Shown piece by piece: positions 1 through 6,440 of a stretch of DNA of 19,476 nt. The position numbers and the translations under genes were made by a program. The DNA is taken from contig DCKB01000009.1 in NCBI GenBank assembly GCA_002320595.1, forward strand, positions 1 through 19,476, read 5' to 3'. Below the pieces are notes generated by a model. The model saw nothing but the letters and a program-made list of their open reading frames with translations. It made no database searches and was not told where the DNA came from. Positions within the stretch are counted from its first letter, which is position 1. The number at the start of each line of letters is the position of its first letter. This DNA comes from Christensenella sp. UBA1685 (GTDB taxonomy: Bacteria; Bacillota; Clostridia; Christensenellales; CAG-138).

Positions 1-1
1 A

Positions 2-571
2 GCTGACAAACCGTTCCTTATGCCGGTGGAAGACGTGTTCTCGATTCCGGGGCGCGGCACAGTGGCGACGGGACGTGTTGAGCGCGGCACGGTGAAGGTG
101 CAGGATACGGTAGAGATCGTTGGTCTGACGACCGAAAAGCGTTCCACGGTGGTAACGGGCGTGGAAATGTTCCGCAAGCTGCTTGATCAGGCGATCGCAG
201 GCGACAACATCGGCGTATTGCTGCGCGGCGTGCAGCGCACGGACATCGAGCGCGGTCAGGTTCTGGCGAAGCCGGGTTCGATCCATCCGCATACGCACTT
301 CAACAGCGAAGTGTACGTGCTGACGAAGGAAGAAGGCGGCCGCCATACGCCGTTCTTCAGCGGCTACCGTCCGCAGTTTTATTTCCGCACGACGGACGTA
401 ACGGGCACGATCAAACTGCCTGAAGGCGTTGAGATGGTTATGCCTGGGGACAACATCCGCATGGAAATCACGCTGATCACGCCGATCGCAATGGATGAAG
501 GACTGCGCTTCGCTATCCGCGAAGGCGGCCGCACGGTTGCTTCCGGCGTCGTCTCCAGCATCGTCGAATAA
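2..571 (+). CDS. tuf: Elongation factor Tu, C-terminal part (5' end outside window)
   Basis: EF-Tu is the GTPase that carries aminoacyl-tRNA to the ribosomal A site. The open frame runs from the window edge with no start, and the first visible residues are ADKPFLMPVEDVFSIPGRGT, which open domain II. The visible 189 residues cover domains II and III and end in the family-typical GLRFAIREGGRTVASGVV. The GTP-binding domain lies upstream of the window. The gene normally follows fusA in the str operon or lies near the secE-nusG cluster, which is the next minus-strand operon here. An intrinsic terminator follows 16 bp after the stop, so this is the last gene of its transcript. Identification is secure; the only uncertainty is the unseen 5' half. 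Confidence 0.97.
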   Translation, partial: ADKPFLMPVEDVFSIPGRGTVATGRVERGTVKVQDTVEIVGLTTEKRSTVVTGVEMFRKLLDQAIAGDNIGVLLRGVQRTDIERGQVLAKPGSIHPHTHFNSEVYVLTKEEGGRHTPFFSGYRPQFYFRTTDVTGTIKLPEGVEMVMPGDNIRMEITLITPIAMDEGLRFAIREGGRTVASGVVSSIVE

Positions 572-587
572 ACTCTGCTTTCCCTGA

Positions 588-615
588 AAGGCTTCGGCTT
601 CCCGAAGCCTTTTTT
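588..615 (+). terminator. Intrinsic terminator after tuf
   Basis: A perfect 10-bp stem (AAGGCTTCGG at 588-597 with CCGAAGCCTT at 602-611, loop CTTC) ends in a run of six T at 610-615. It starts 16 bp after the tuf stop codon and separates tuf from the promoter at 663. Confidence 0.93.
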
Positions 616-662
616 CATTATAAATTATAAATGAAACAGGAACCGAGCTTTTTCGCCTTCTG

Positions 663-691
663 TTGACAATGGTAAAACCTAGGCTTACAAT
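663..691 (+). promoter_or_regulatory. Sigma-A type promoter for the membrane protein/DUF937 operon
   Basis: Perfect -35 TTGACA at 663-668, a 17-bp spacer, and -10 TACAAT at 686-691. It lies 56 bp upstream of the ATG at 748. This is one of the closest matches to consensus in the window. Confidence 0.85.
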
Positions 692-747
692 GGTCTTGTT
701 GGGCTTCATGCCCCTTATCTTTGATACTATTTGCAGGAGGAACTCCC

Positions 748-1458
748 ATGGAAGAAAAGAAACCCAAGAAGATTATCCGCAAGGCTGCAGACCAGTCCGA
801 AACCACCGCGCCGGTGAAGGGGGGCAGCACGATCGGGCTGCGCATCGGCTCTGCTGTGCTTTGGGCCATCGCCATCGCCTGCGAGGTGCTTTGTATCCTG
901 TTGCTCAATGGCACGCTGTATGTACCTATCTCCCTGATGACCGCACTCATTATCGGCATCGTAATTGATCTTATCTGTGTTGTCGTTGCGGCCATGCTTT
1001 GGAAAAAGGCAAACCGAATCAAACCCATGAAGAAGGAAGGCACCAAAGTAGGCTTCTATCTTTGGAGCCAGCTCGGTTTGATTATGGCCATCGCATGCTT
1101 CCTGCCGCTTATCGTCATCCTGCTCAAAAATAAGGATCTCGACAAAAAAACAAAGCGCATCGTTGCCGTGGTGGCAATCGTCGCAATGGTGCTTGCAGGC
1201 GCGCTTTCCATCGATTACGATCCCATCTCCGCCGAAGAAAAGGCCAGTGCGGAGAGCCTGATCGAAGGCGACGTGTACTGGACTGCTTTCGGCAAGAAAT
1301 ACCATATTGATGAGGATTGCCAGGCGCTTGCCAATTCTAATACGCTTTATGCGGGCAGCGTCACCGATGCCATTGAAGCCAACCGCACCGCCCTCTGCGC
1401 TTTTTGCGCCCGGAACCACGAAATCGAGGGCGAATTGAAAATTGAGGGTGCCGAGTAA
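748..1458 (+). CDS. Four-helix membrane protein with a C-terminal Cys/His (zinc-binding-like) module
   Basis: No named family is recognised with certainty. The start is ATG 748, chosen because GCAGGAGG (734-741) sits six bases upstream; an in-frame TTG at 721 overlaps that site and is unlikely. The 236-aa product has a Lys-rich cytosolic N-terminus, then hydrophobic helices at about 34-53, 58-84, 104-126 and 137-154. A soluble tail contains GKKYHIDEDCQAL (H186, C191) followed by LCAFC (C217, C220). The pattern G-x-x-Y-H-x4-C...C-x-x-C is often seen as a small metal-binding appendage on Firmicutes membrane and nuclease proteins, so zinc binding is inferred. It heads an operon with the DUF937 gene 12 bp downstream, and the pair may act together at the envelope. 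Confidence 0.8.
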   Translation: MEEKKPKKIIRKAADQSETTAPVKGGSTIGLRIGSAVLWAIAIACEVLCILLLNGTLYVPISLMTALIIGIVIDLICVVVAAMLWKKANRIKPMKKEGTKVGFYLWSQLGLIMAIACFLPLIVILLKNKDLDKKTKRIVAVVAIVAMVLAGALSIDYDPISAEEKASAESLIEGDVYWTAFGKKYHIDEDCQALANSNTLYAGSVTDAIEANRTALCAFCARNHEIEGELKIEGAE

Positions 1459-1470
1459 AAGGAGCATGGT

Positions 1471-2272
1471 ATGGCAAGTTTAGATGTTTCCAGCCTGCTG
1501 GGCATGCTTTCCGGGGACGGCGTATCTGCCTTGGGCAAAAGTGCAGACGCAAAAAAAAGCCAGGTTTCCAGCGTGCTGGATTCCGCGCTCCCCCTGCTGC
1601 TGACTGGCATGAAGAACAACGCCTCCACAAAGGCAGGCGCATCTTCTTTAAATAAGGCGCTCAAGGATCACGCAAAGGATGACACCTCCGATATCGGAAG
1701 CTTTCTGCAGAATGTGGACCTTTCCGACGGCGGAAAGATCCTCACGCATATCCTTGGCGACAGCAAGGAGCGCGAAGCTGCAAGCATCGCCGAAAGAAGC
1801 GGGATTTCTTCCGATCAGGTGATGACGATTCTCTCCGCAGTGGCGCCGCTGCTGCTTTCCAAGCTCGGCAGCAGCAAGGCCGAAGATGAGGAGGAAGACG
1901 ATGACGGCGCGGGCCTCGGCGACCTGCTGGGCTCCCTGCTCAGCGGCTCCGAACCCACCGCAAAGAAAAAGAGCAGCAAAAAAAAAGAAAAGCACGGCAA
2001 GCGCGCTCGGCGGCCTGCTGGGCGGCCTTTTGGGCGGCTCTTCCGATGAAAAGGAGGAGGAAGGCAGCTTGGATCTGGGCGGGCTTGCTTCCCTTGCAAT
2101 GAACGTTTTTGGAGACAGCGAGGCTCTGGAGGAGGACAAACCCAAGAAGAAGTCCTCCACCAAGAAGGCTTCGGCTAAGAAAGCATCCACCAAAAAATCA
2201 TCAACAAAGCCGTCTTCTTCCAAGAGCAGCACAACAAAATCCGGCAAGAAGGTTGTTCGCGTCGGCAAGTAA
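1471..2272 (+). pseudogene. DUF937-family protein interrupted by a frameshift at an A9 run (or a slippage-expressed gene)
   Basis: The first frame (1471-2049) starts after AAAGGAG with MASLDVSSLLGMLSGDG and contains helical segments typical of DUF937, including SGISSDQVMTILSAVAPLLL. After an acidic stretch and a Lys-rich stretch it meets nine consecutive A at 1978-1986. From there this frame reads an Arg/Pro-rich tail unlike the family and stops at 2049. The +1 frame continues sensibly with STASALGGLLGGLLGGSSDE, the usual Gly/Leu ending of the family, then LGGLASLAMNVFGDSEALEE and a Lys/Ser/Ala/Thr tail resembling histone H1 up to 2272. One A fewer would give a single 266-aa protein. Causes could be transcriptional slippage, phase variation, true inactivation or a homopolymer error. 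Functions of the family are not established. Confidence 0.82.
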
Positions 2273-2294
2273 ATGAATGTTGCTGCACAAGAGA

Positions 2295-2317
2295 GAAAAG
2301 CGGGCCTCCCGCTTTTC
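2295..2317. terminator. Hairpin between convergent genes, probable terminator of the DUF937 operon
   Basis: A perfect 10-bp stem (GAAAAGCGGG at 2295-2304 with CCCGCTTTTC at 2308-2317) and a 3-base loop, 22 bp after the DUF937 stop. The T-run on the plus strand is inside the stem (four T), so termination is probably weaker than at the neighbouring hairpin. Confidence 0.65.
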
Positions 2318-2319
2318 CA

Positions 2320-2349
2320 TAAACAAAGGCGAGCCTTGCGGCTCGCCTT
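2320..2349 (-). terminator. Intrinsic terminator of the rpmG-rplA operon
   Basis: Stem AAGGCGAGCC (2326-2335) pairs perfectly with GGCTCGCCTT (2340-2349). Read on the minus strand it is followed by TTTGTTTA. It lies 17 bp beyond the rplA stop, so the transcript ends at rplA with no rplJ. Confidence 0.88.
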
Positions 2350-2366
2350 AACTCATGTGCGTTTGC

Positions 2367-3059
2367 TTATTGGAATTTCATGCCGTTGAACTTCACGCCA
2401 GGGCCCATGGTGGTGGAAAGCACCACGCTCTTGAGGTAGGTACCCTTTGCAGCCGCGGGCTTCGCCTTCACGATCGCGTCCATCAGGGAAGCGAGGTTCT
2501 CGGTGAGCTTGTCTGCGCCAAAGGAAACCTTGCCGACGGGAACGTGCACGATGGCGGTCTTGTCAACGCGGTACTCAACCTTACCGGCTTTGATGTCCGC
2601 AACGGCCTTGGCGACATCCATCGTAACCGTGCCGCTCTTCGGGTTCGGCATGAGGCCTTTGGGTCCGAGGATGCGGGCGATGCGGCCGATAGTACCCATC
2701 ATGTCCGGCGTCGCAACGCAAACATCGAAGCCAAACCAGCTCTCGGTCTGAATCTTCTTCACGAGATCATCGTCACCCACGAAATCGGCGCCGGCATCCT
2801 GTGCTTCCTTGGCCTTGTCGCCCTTGGCGAACACGAGCACGCGGACGGTCTTACCGGTACCATGGGGGAGAACCACGGTGCCGCGAACCTGCTGGTCTGC
2901 ATGGCGCGGGTCAACACCCAAGCGGATGGAAGCTTCGACGGTTTCGTCGAACTTGGCCTTCGCGGTGGAAAGAACGGCTTCAATGCCCTCGCGGGGATCA
3001 TAAAGTTTCTGCTTGTCGATCAGCTTAACGCTGTCCTGATATTTCTTACCATGCTTCAT
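2367..3059 (-). CDS. rplA: 50S ribosomal protein L1
   Basis: L1 forms the mobile L1 stalk of the large subunit at the tRNA exit site and in many bacteria represses its own operon by binding the mRNA leader. The 230-aa product begins MKHGKKYQDSVKLIDKQKLY and contains the hallmark RILGPKGLMPNPKSGTVT and the closing KGTYLKSVVLSTTMGPGVKF, at the length normal for L1. The start follows AAGGGGGAA. It is the last gene of the rpmG-secE-nusG-rplK-rplA operon, 14 bp after rplK, and is followed at once by a terminator. In most Firmicutes rplJ and rplL come next; they are not here. A probable L1-binding hairpin lies upstream of rplK. Confidence 0.98.
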   Translation of the reverse strand: MKHGKKYQDSVKLIDKQKLYDPREGIEAVLSTAKAKFDETVEASIRLGVDPRHADQQVRGTVVLPHGTGKTVRVLVFAKGDKAKEAQDAGADFVGDDDLVKKIQTESWFGFDVCVATPDMMGTIGRIARILGPKGLMPNPKSGTVTMDVAKAVADIKAGKVEYRVDKTAIVHVPVGKVSFGADKLTENLASLMDAIVKAKPAAAKGTYLKSVVLSTTMGPGVKFNGMKFQ

Positions 3060-3073
3060 GCTTCATTTCCCCC

Positions 3074-3499
3074 TTAGTCCACAACGGCGATGCCCATGCT
3101 GCGGGCTGTGCCTGCCACCATGCTCATCGCGGCCTCAACGCTTGCGGCGTTCAGGTCCGGCATTTTCAGCTCCGCAATTTCGCGAACCTGCGCCTTGGTG
3201 ATGTTGGCAACCTTCTGGGTGTTCGGGCGGCCGGAAGCGCTCTCGATGCTGCAAGCCTTCTTGATCAGGACGGCCGCGGGCGGCGTCTTGGTGATGAAGG
3301 TGAAGGAACGATCCTGATACACGGTGATAACAACCGGGATCACCAGGCCCGCCTGCTTAGCGGTGCGCTCGTTGAACTCCTTGCAGAAGCCCATGATGTT
3401 TACGCCGTGCTGACCCAGCGCAGGGCCGACCGGCGGCGCCGGCGTTGCTTTGCCGGCAGGAATCTGAAGCTTCACATACCCTGTGATCTTCTTTGCCAT
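3074..3499 (-). CDS. rplK: 50S ribosomal protein L11
   Basis: L11 organises the GTPase-associated centre of 23S rRNA, where elongation factors dock and stringent-response activation is sensed. The 141-aa product starts MAKKITGYVKLQIPAGKATP and includes PAPPVGPALGQHGVNIMGFC (N-terminal domain) and FITKTPPAAVLIKKA (start of the RNA-binding C-terminal domain); the length is normal. The start follows CAGGAGGAAAACTTCA. It lies between nusG and rplA; its 137-bp upstream gap holds three hairpins, one matching the L1 autoregulatory site. Confidence 0.98.
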   Translation of the reverse strand: MAKKITGYVKLQIPAGKATPAPPVGPALGQHGVNIMGFCKEFNERTAKQAGLVIPVVITVYQDRSFTFITKTPPAAVLIKKACSIESASGRPNTQKVANITKAQVREIAELKMPDLNAASVEAAMSMVAGTARSMGIAVVD

Positions 3500-3525
3500 T
3501 GAAGTTTTCCTCCTGAATAAAATGT

Positions 3526-3555
3526 GGTGCGATCGGCTTTTTCAAGCCTCCCACC
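3526..3555 (-). promoter_or_regulatory. Probable L1-binding autoregulatory site in the rplK leader
   Basis: Read on the minus strand the RNA forms GGUG...CACC (3552-3555 with 3526-3529) enclosing an asymmetric internal loop, then GGCUU-GAAA-AAGCC (3544-3548 with 3535-3539) closed by a GAAA tetraloop. The arrangement GUGGGAGG on the 5' side and CCGAU...CACCAC on the 3' side resembles the known L1 target in 23S rRNA and L11-L1 leaders. It ends 26 bases before the rplK start. The structure is seen; the regulatory role is inferred from the family. Confidence 0.65.
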
Positions 3556-3562
3556 GTATCAA

Positions 3563-3611
3563 AGCCCTCGCGGGCTCAATACCGAAATTGGCTGCGGAAC
3601 CCATTCCGCAG
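3563..3611 (-). promoter_or_regulatory. Two further hairpins in the nusG-rplK intergenic leader
   Basis: A perfect 8-bp stem (CTGCGGAA 3592-3599 with TTCCGCAG 3604-3611) lies just after nusG, then a 5-bp GC-rich stem (AGCCC 3563-3567 with GGGCT 3572-3576). Neither has a T-run, so they are not intrinsic terminators. They may be RNA processing or leader elements separating nusG from the L11-L1 pair. Confidence 0.45.
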
Positions 3612-3636
3612 GGGGTGTGCAGATGCATCCTTTCTA

Positions 3637-4155
3637 TCAGAGCTTCTGCACCTGAATGTAGTCGAGTTCCACGGGCGTGTTGCGGCCGAACATGGAAACC
3701 ACAAGCTTCACCTTCTGGCGCTCTGGATCGAGCGCTTCCACGGTGCCGATGAAGTTTTCCAGCGGTCCGGAAACGACGCGCACGCTTTCGCCCACGGCGA
3801 TGTCCAGCTCGATGGGGATGTGCTCCACACCCATGGCCGTGACTTCTTCATCCGTAAGCGGGATCGGCTTGGATCCTGGGCCGACAAAGCCCGTCACGCC
3901 GCGCGTATTGCGCACGACATACCAGGTTTTGTCGTTCATGATCATTTTGATCATTACATAGCCCGGGTAAACCTTCCGCTGGACGACCTTGCGCTTTGCG
4001 TCCTTAATCTCAACGACTTCCTCCGTGGGATACTTCACCTCCAGGATCATATCCTGCAGGTTGCGGTTTTCCACAGTTTTTTCAAGGTCTTCCTTTACTT
4101 TGTTCTCATACCCGGAATAGGTATGGACGACATACCATTTGGCTTCCTCGGACAT
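3637..4155 (-). CDS. nusG: Transcription termination/antitermination protein NusG
   Basis: NusG binds the RNA polymerase clamp and modulates pausing, Rho-dependent termination and transcription-translation coupling. The 172-aa product starts MSEEAKWYVVHTYSGYENKV, the NGN domain, with KVYPGYVMIKM and a KOW motif near the C-terminus (FIGTVEALDPERQKVKLVV). The start was set at ATG 4155 because CAGGAG lies six bases upstream; a longer reading from a TTG at 4182 would overlap secE and has no good site. It follows secE by 23 bp in the conserved secE-nusG-rplK order. Confidence 0.97.
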   Translation of the reverse strand: MSEEAKWYVVHTYSGYENKVKEDLEKTVENRNLQDMILEVKYPTEEVVEIKDAKRKVVQRKVYPGYVMIKMIMNDKTWYVVRNTRGVTGFVGPGSKPIPLTDEEVTAMGVEHIPIELDIAVGESVRVVSGPLENFIGTVEALDPERQKVKLVVSMFGRNTPVELDYIQVQKL

Positions 4156-4178
4156 GGCAGCTCCTGTCAGGCCGTGGC

Positions 4179-4427
4179 TCAAAGCGTGCCCAGGAGCGAC
4201 AGCCCCTTGCCGAACACGAAATCAAGCACGCCGATCACGATGCTCATCAGCACGATGAACGCAAGGACCGTAAGGGTATAGGAAGCAAGTTCCTTTTTGG
4301 TGGGCCAGGAAAGTTTCTTTACCTCGCCGAACACCTCGCGGAAGAATTTGCCGATCCGGGCAAACAGCCCGGGACCCTTCGCCTTCTTCTTGGCGACTTC
4401 CTTCTTTTCGTTCTTCTCGTTCGCCAT
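4179..4427 (-). CDS. secE: Preprotein translocase subunit SecE
   Basis: SecE clamps SecY in the SecYEG channel. The 82-aa protein has a charged Lys-rich N-terminus, the conserved amphipathic segment REVFGEVKKLSWPTKKEL (about 30-47) and a single membrane helix (about 50-70), the short form typical of Gram-positives. The start follows a TAGGAGAATAACG sequence after rpmG. It lies 15 bp after rpmG and 23 bp before nusG. Confidence 0.97.
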   Translation of the reverse strand: MANEKNEKKEVAKKKAKGPGLFARIGKFFREVFGEVKKLSWPTKKELASYTLTVLAFIVLMSIVIGVLDFVFGKGLSLLGTL

Positions 4428-4442
4428 CGTTATTCTCCTAGG

Positions 4443-4592
4443 TTACTTCGCTTCTTTGTGCACGGTATGCTTACGGCAGAAACGGCAGTACTTGCTGAAC
4501 TCCAGGCGGTCGGGATCGTTCTTCTTGTTCTTGAAGGTATTGTAATTCCTCTGCTTGCACTCGCTGCAGGCCAACGTGATCTTAACGCGCAT
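4443..4592 (-). CDS. rpmG: 50S ribosomal protein L33 (zinc-binding form)
   Basis: This 49-aa gene starts MRVKITLACSECKQRNYNTF. Cysteines at 9, 12, 36 and 39 form two CxxC pairs, so it is the zinc-containing (C+) paralogue. L33 sits near the E site of the 50S subunit. AGGAGG lies nine bases before the ATG. It is the first gene of the minus-strand operon, with the promoter at 4678-4706. The order rpmG-secE-nusG is conserved in Firmicutes. No C- paralogue is visible in this window. Confidence 0.96.
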   Translation of the reverse strand: MRVKITLACSECKQRNYNTFKNKKNDPDRLEFSKYCRFCRKHTVHKEAK

Positions 4593-4650
4593 GATTGATT
4601 TCCTCCTCAGTATCCAACGGCGAACCGTTTATGGATTGCGAACCTAAATA

Positions 4651-4669
4651 AACCCCCCTGACGGGGGTT
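4651..4669 (-). promoter_or_regulatory. 5'-terminal stem-loop of the rpmG operon mRNA
   Basis: AACCCCC (4651-4657) pairs with GGGGGTT (4663-4669). With a transcription start near 4671 inferred from the promoter, this stem would occupy about bases 2-20 of the transcript and be followed by TATTTAGG. It could protect the mRNA 5' end or act as a very early attenuator. Confidence 0.5.
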
Positions 4670-4677
4670 GCTTACTT

Positions 4678-4706
4678 AATTTAGCACACGCGCGCCCGAA
4701 TGTCAA
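4678..4706 (-). promoter_or_regulatory. Sigma-A promoter of the rpmG-secE-nusG-rplK-rplA operon
   Basis: On the minus strand a perfect -35 TTGACA (4701-4706), 17-bp spacer and -10 TAAATT (4678-4683), giving a leader of about 80 bases before rpmG. Confidence 0.85.
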
Positions 4707-5134
4707 GGAAAACAGCGAAAACTTCTTGCTTTTTCTCCCGCTTTTGCCGGCTTGTACCCGCGTGCGCAGCAAGGCCATAGATGTGGTGGTTTGGCAAAAA
4801 TTCAGCGGTGGGAGACGCTTTTCCGCATCTCCACAGCCTTTGCGGGAATAAGACAATCCTCAGCCGCCTCCGCGGCAGCTCCTTTCAAAAGGGGGGCGGA
4901 GCCGAGCGAGAGCAGTGCGGGATGCAGCGAGGCGGAAGCCCAGTGAGCAAGGAAGCGCAAGGAAGCCGCTCCTGCGGCAACGCGGTGCGACCATTGCGAA
5001 CTGTGGGCAATTACAACAAACTTGACGGTTGATTGCCGTATCTTCACATCCATTGCGAACTGCGGACAGCCTGCGCAGCGCAAAGGCGGCCGCATCCTCG
5101 CAGGGAACCTCATTATTAAAGAAACAAAGCGCTC
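4707..5134. other. Gene-free region between the rpmG promoter and the 395-aa gene
   Basis: About 430 bp with no convincing gene. The reading frames here lack ribosome-binding sites and family features. It contains a rearranged copy of the dispersed repeat (4841-5010) and a second sequence (5049-5070) resembling the repeat's flank. No tRNA was recognised. Confidence 0.6.
4841..5010 (-). repeat. Rearranged copy of the dispersed palindromic repeat
   Basis: TGCGGGAATAAGACAATCC (4841-4859) is an exact 19-base reverse complement of 17713-17731. The next bases match the right half of the repeat core in reverse, up to about 4890. The sequence then jumps to GGGGCGGAGCCGAGCG (4893-4908), an exact 16-base reverse complement of 17742-17757. 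The left-flank module (CGACCATTGCGAA... to 5010) is also in reverse orientation. The left half of the palindrome is missing. Confidence 0.75.
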
Positions 5135-6322
5135 TTAGCCGTTGTTATTGGTGCGCTTCACCTTCACCCAATACCCATTGCCGTTTACATCCCGCACGAA
5201 ACGCGTAAACCCACGGGCACGGTAAGGCTGCGCAGGATAGTTTTCGCCCGGCAGCGCATAAATGATGCAGCGCCCCCCGTTCACAAGCCCCACGCCCTCA
5301 AGATAATATCTCCGCGTCCCGGGATACCGCACGCGCCGCCACGATATGCCCGGAAATGCCTCCGGGAAAAGGCTTCCTGCCGCCTCCGCCATGCCTACGC
5401 CGGAAGGTTTCGGCGCTTCCTCCGGCCGGCTCAGTTCGCGCACAGCGTCGCTCCATTGCGTGTCGCGCGGGGGCGCCGCACCATAGGCGGCATGTTCTCC
5501 ATTCGATGCGGCCACTGTGCCTGCGCGAATGGTACCCCCGGGACGCTTGCGGTTCCCCGCCGCCTGTGCGGCAAGCGGACGCGGCATAAATGCGCCCCGC
5601 AGCGGTTCATCAGAGGCAAAATGCGCCTCTGCGCCCCCCTCTCCGCCCCCGGGCGGAAACAGTTCGTTTGCTTTGGAAAGGATGCCCAAGAGCGCTTCGG
5701 AACGCGGCTGCGGCGGTTTTTGCCCTGAGGATGGCGGCTGTTTTTTTCCGCCGGTCCGCCCGTCCGCCGTCGGCCGGGGCCGTGCGGGCTGAGCTTGGAA
5801 ATTGCCGTGGTTCCCCTCTGGTTCTGCTTCCGAAACGACGGCCTGTGCGCCGGGAGCATGGCTCGCTGCCGGAACGGATGCTTCCATGTGCTCCGGCTTT
5901 TGTTTTACCATGTCTGGCATTTCCTTCAGCTTTCCCTCCTCCTGCGGCGCTTCGGAACTCTGCTGCCCGGCTTGCCGGAGCGCGCGCATAGGCCGCTTCA
6001 GCATCTCAACAGCGCGGCGGTCCAGCGTGCCGCGCGCGCCTTCCGCGCAAAATGCCTCGCCTTGCGGCGCATCCGCGATGAGGAGAATCACCGCGGGGTC
6101 GATGCTAAGCGGCGTCTGCCCCACGCCGTCTGTAAGCGCAATGCGCACCGTTTTTCCGTCCACCCCGGCAAGGCAGGCTGCCGTTGGCATGGGCGCTCCC
6201 GCACGCGTGCCGGGGCGCAGCGTGAGCGCAACATGCGTTCCGTCCGCGCCGGTCCGCACATGCGCCGCTCCCCTCCGCATGCCGTGAAAAGCAATGATGC
6301 GCTCTGTTTCCTTCGCGTTCAT
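5135..6322 (-). CDS. Unrecognised 395-aa protein with a conserved-looking C-terminal domain
   Basis: I cannot assign a family. The protein has a compact N-terminal region (about 1-115, MNAKETERIIAFHGMRRGAA...), a long low-complexity Pro/Gly/Ala/Gln/Lys-rich linker (about 120-300) with no fold expected, and a compact aromatic C-terminal domain (about 325-390) containing ISWRRVRYPGTRRYYLEGVG and GFTRFVRDVNGNGYWVKVKR. The C-terminal layout, Tyr/Trp-rich with a 'YALPG' turn, is reminiscent of uncharacterised clostridial proteins. No signal peptide or membrane helix is seen, so it is probably cytosolic. AAGGGGG precedes the ATG by ten bases. It is a single gene flanked by divergent promoters and repeat DNA. 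Confidence 0.75.
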   Translation of the reverse strand: MNAKETERIIAFHGMRRGAAHVRTGADGTHVALTLRPGTRAGAPMPTAACLAGVDGKTVRIALTDGVGQTPLSIDPAVILLIADAPQGEAFCAEGARGTLDRRAVEMLKRPMRALRQAGQQSSEAPQEEGKLKEMPDMVKQKPEHMEASVPAASHAPGAQAVVSEAEPEGNHGNFQAQPARPRPTADGRTGGKKQPPSSGQKPPQPRSEALLGILSKANELFPPGGGEGGAEAHFASDEPLRGAFMPRPLAAQAAGNRKRPGGTIRAGTVAASNGEHAAYGAAPPRDTQWSDAVRELSRPEEAPKPSGVGMAEAAGSLFPEAFPGISWRRVRYPGTRRYYLEGVGLVNGGRCIIYALPGENYPAQPYRARGFTRFVRDVNGNGYWVKVKRTNNNG

Positions 6323-6357
6323 GCCGCAATCCCCCTTCTTTCTTCTAAATCATGTAT

Positions 6358-6386
6358 ATGACGCGTGCCGCATGGTATGTTATACT
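6358..6386 (+). promoter_or_regulatory. Promoter of the Nudix operon
   Basis: ATGACG (6358-6363, 4/6 match to the -35 consensus), 17-bp spacer, TATACT (6381-6386) preceded by an extended -10 TGT. The leader of about 50 bases contains a GGCGG...GCCGCC inverted repeat. Confidence 0.6.
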
Positions 6387-6440
6387 TATAAGCGGCGGTA
6401 TATGCGAAGCCGCCGTAAACCGCCTCAAAGGAGGACTTGA

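Noticed and set aside
1978..1992. Programmed -1 frameshift at A AAA AAG
   Set aside because: The joined reading requires a +1 shift (one A skipped), so the usual -1 slippery mechanism does not explain it. Transcriptional slippage or an indel fits better.
2355..3077. Long plus-strand open frame opposite rplA
   Set aside because: It is the antisense shadow of the L1 gene; the minus strand has the conserved L1 sequence and a ribosome site.
4593..5134. A tRNA-Trp gene near rpmG/secE, as found in some genomes
   Set aside because: No cloverleaf or CCA-ending arm could be found in the stretch.
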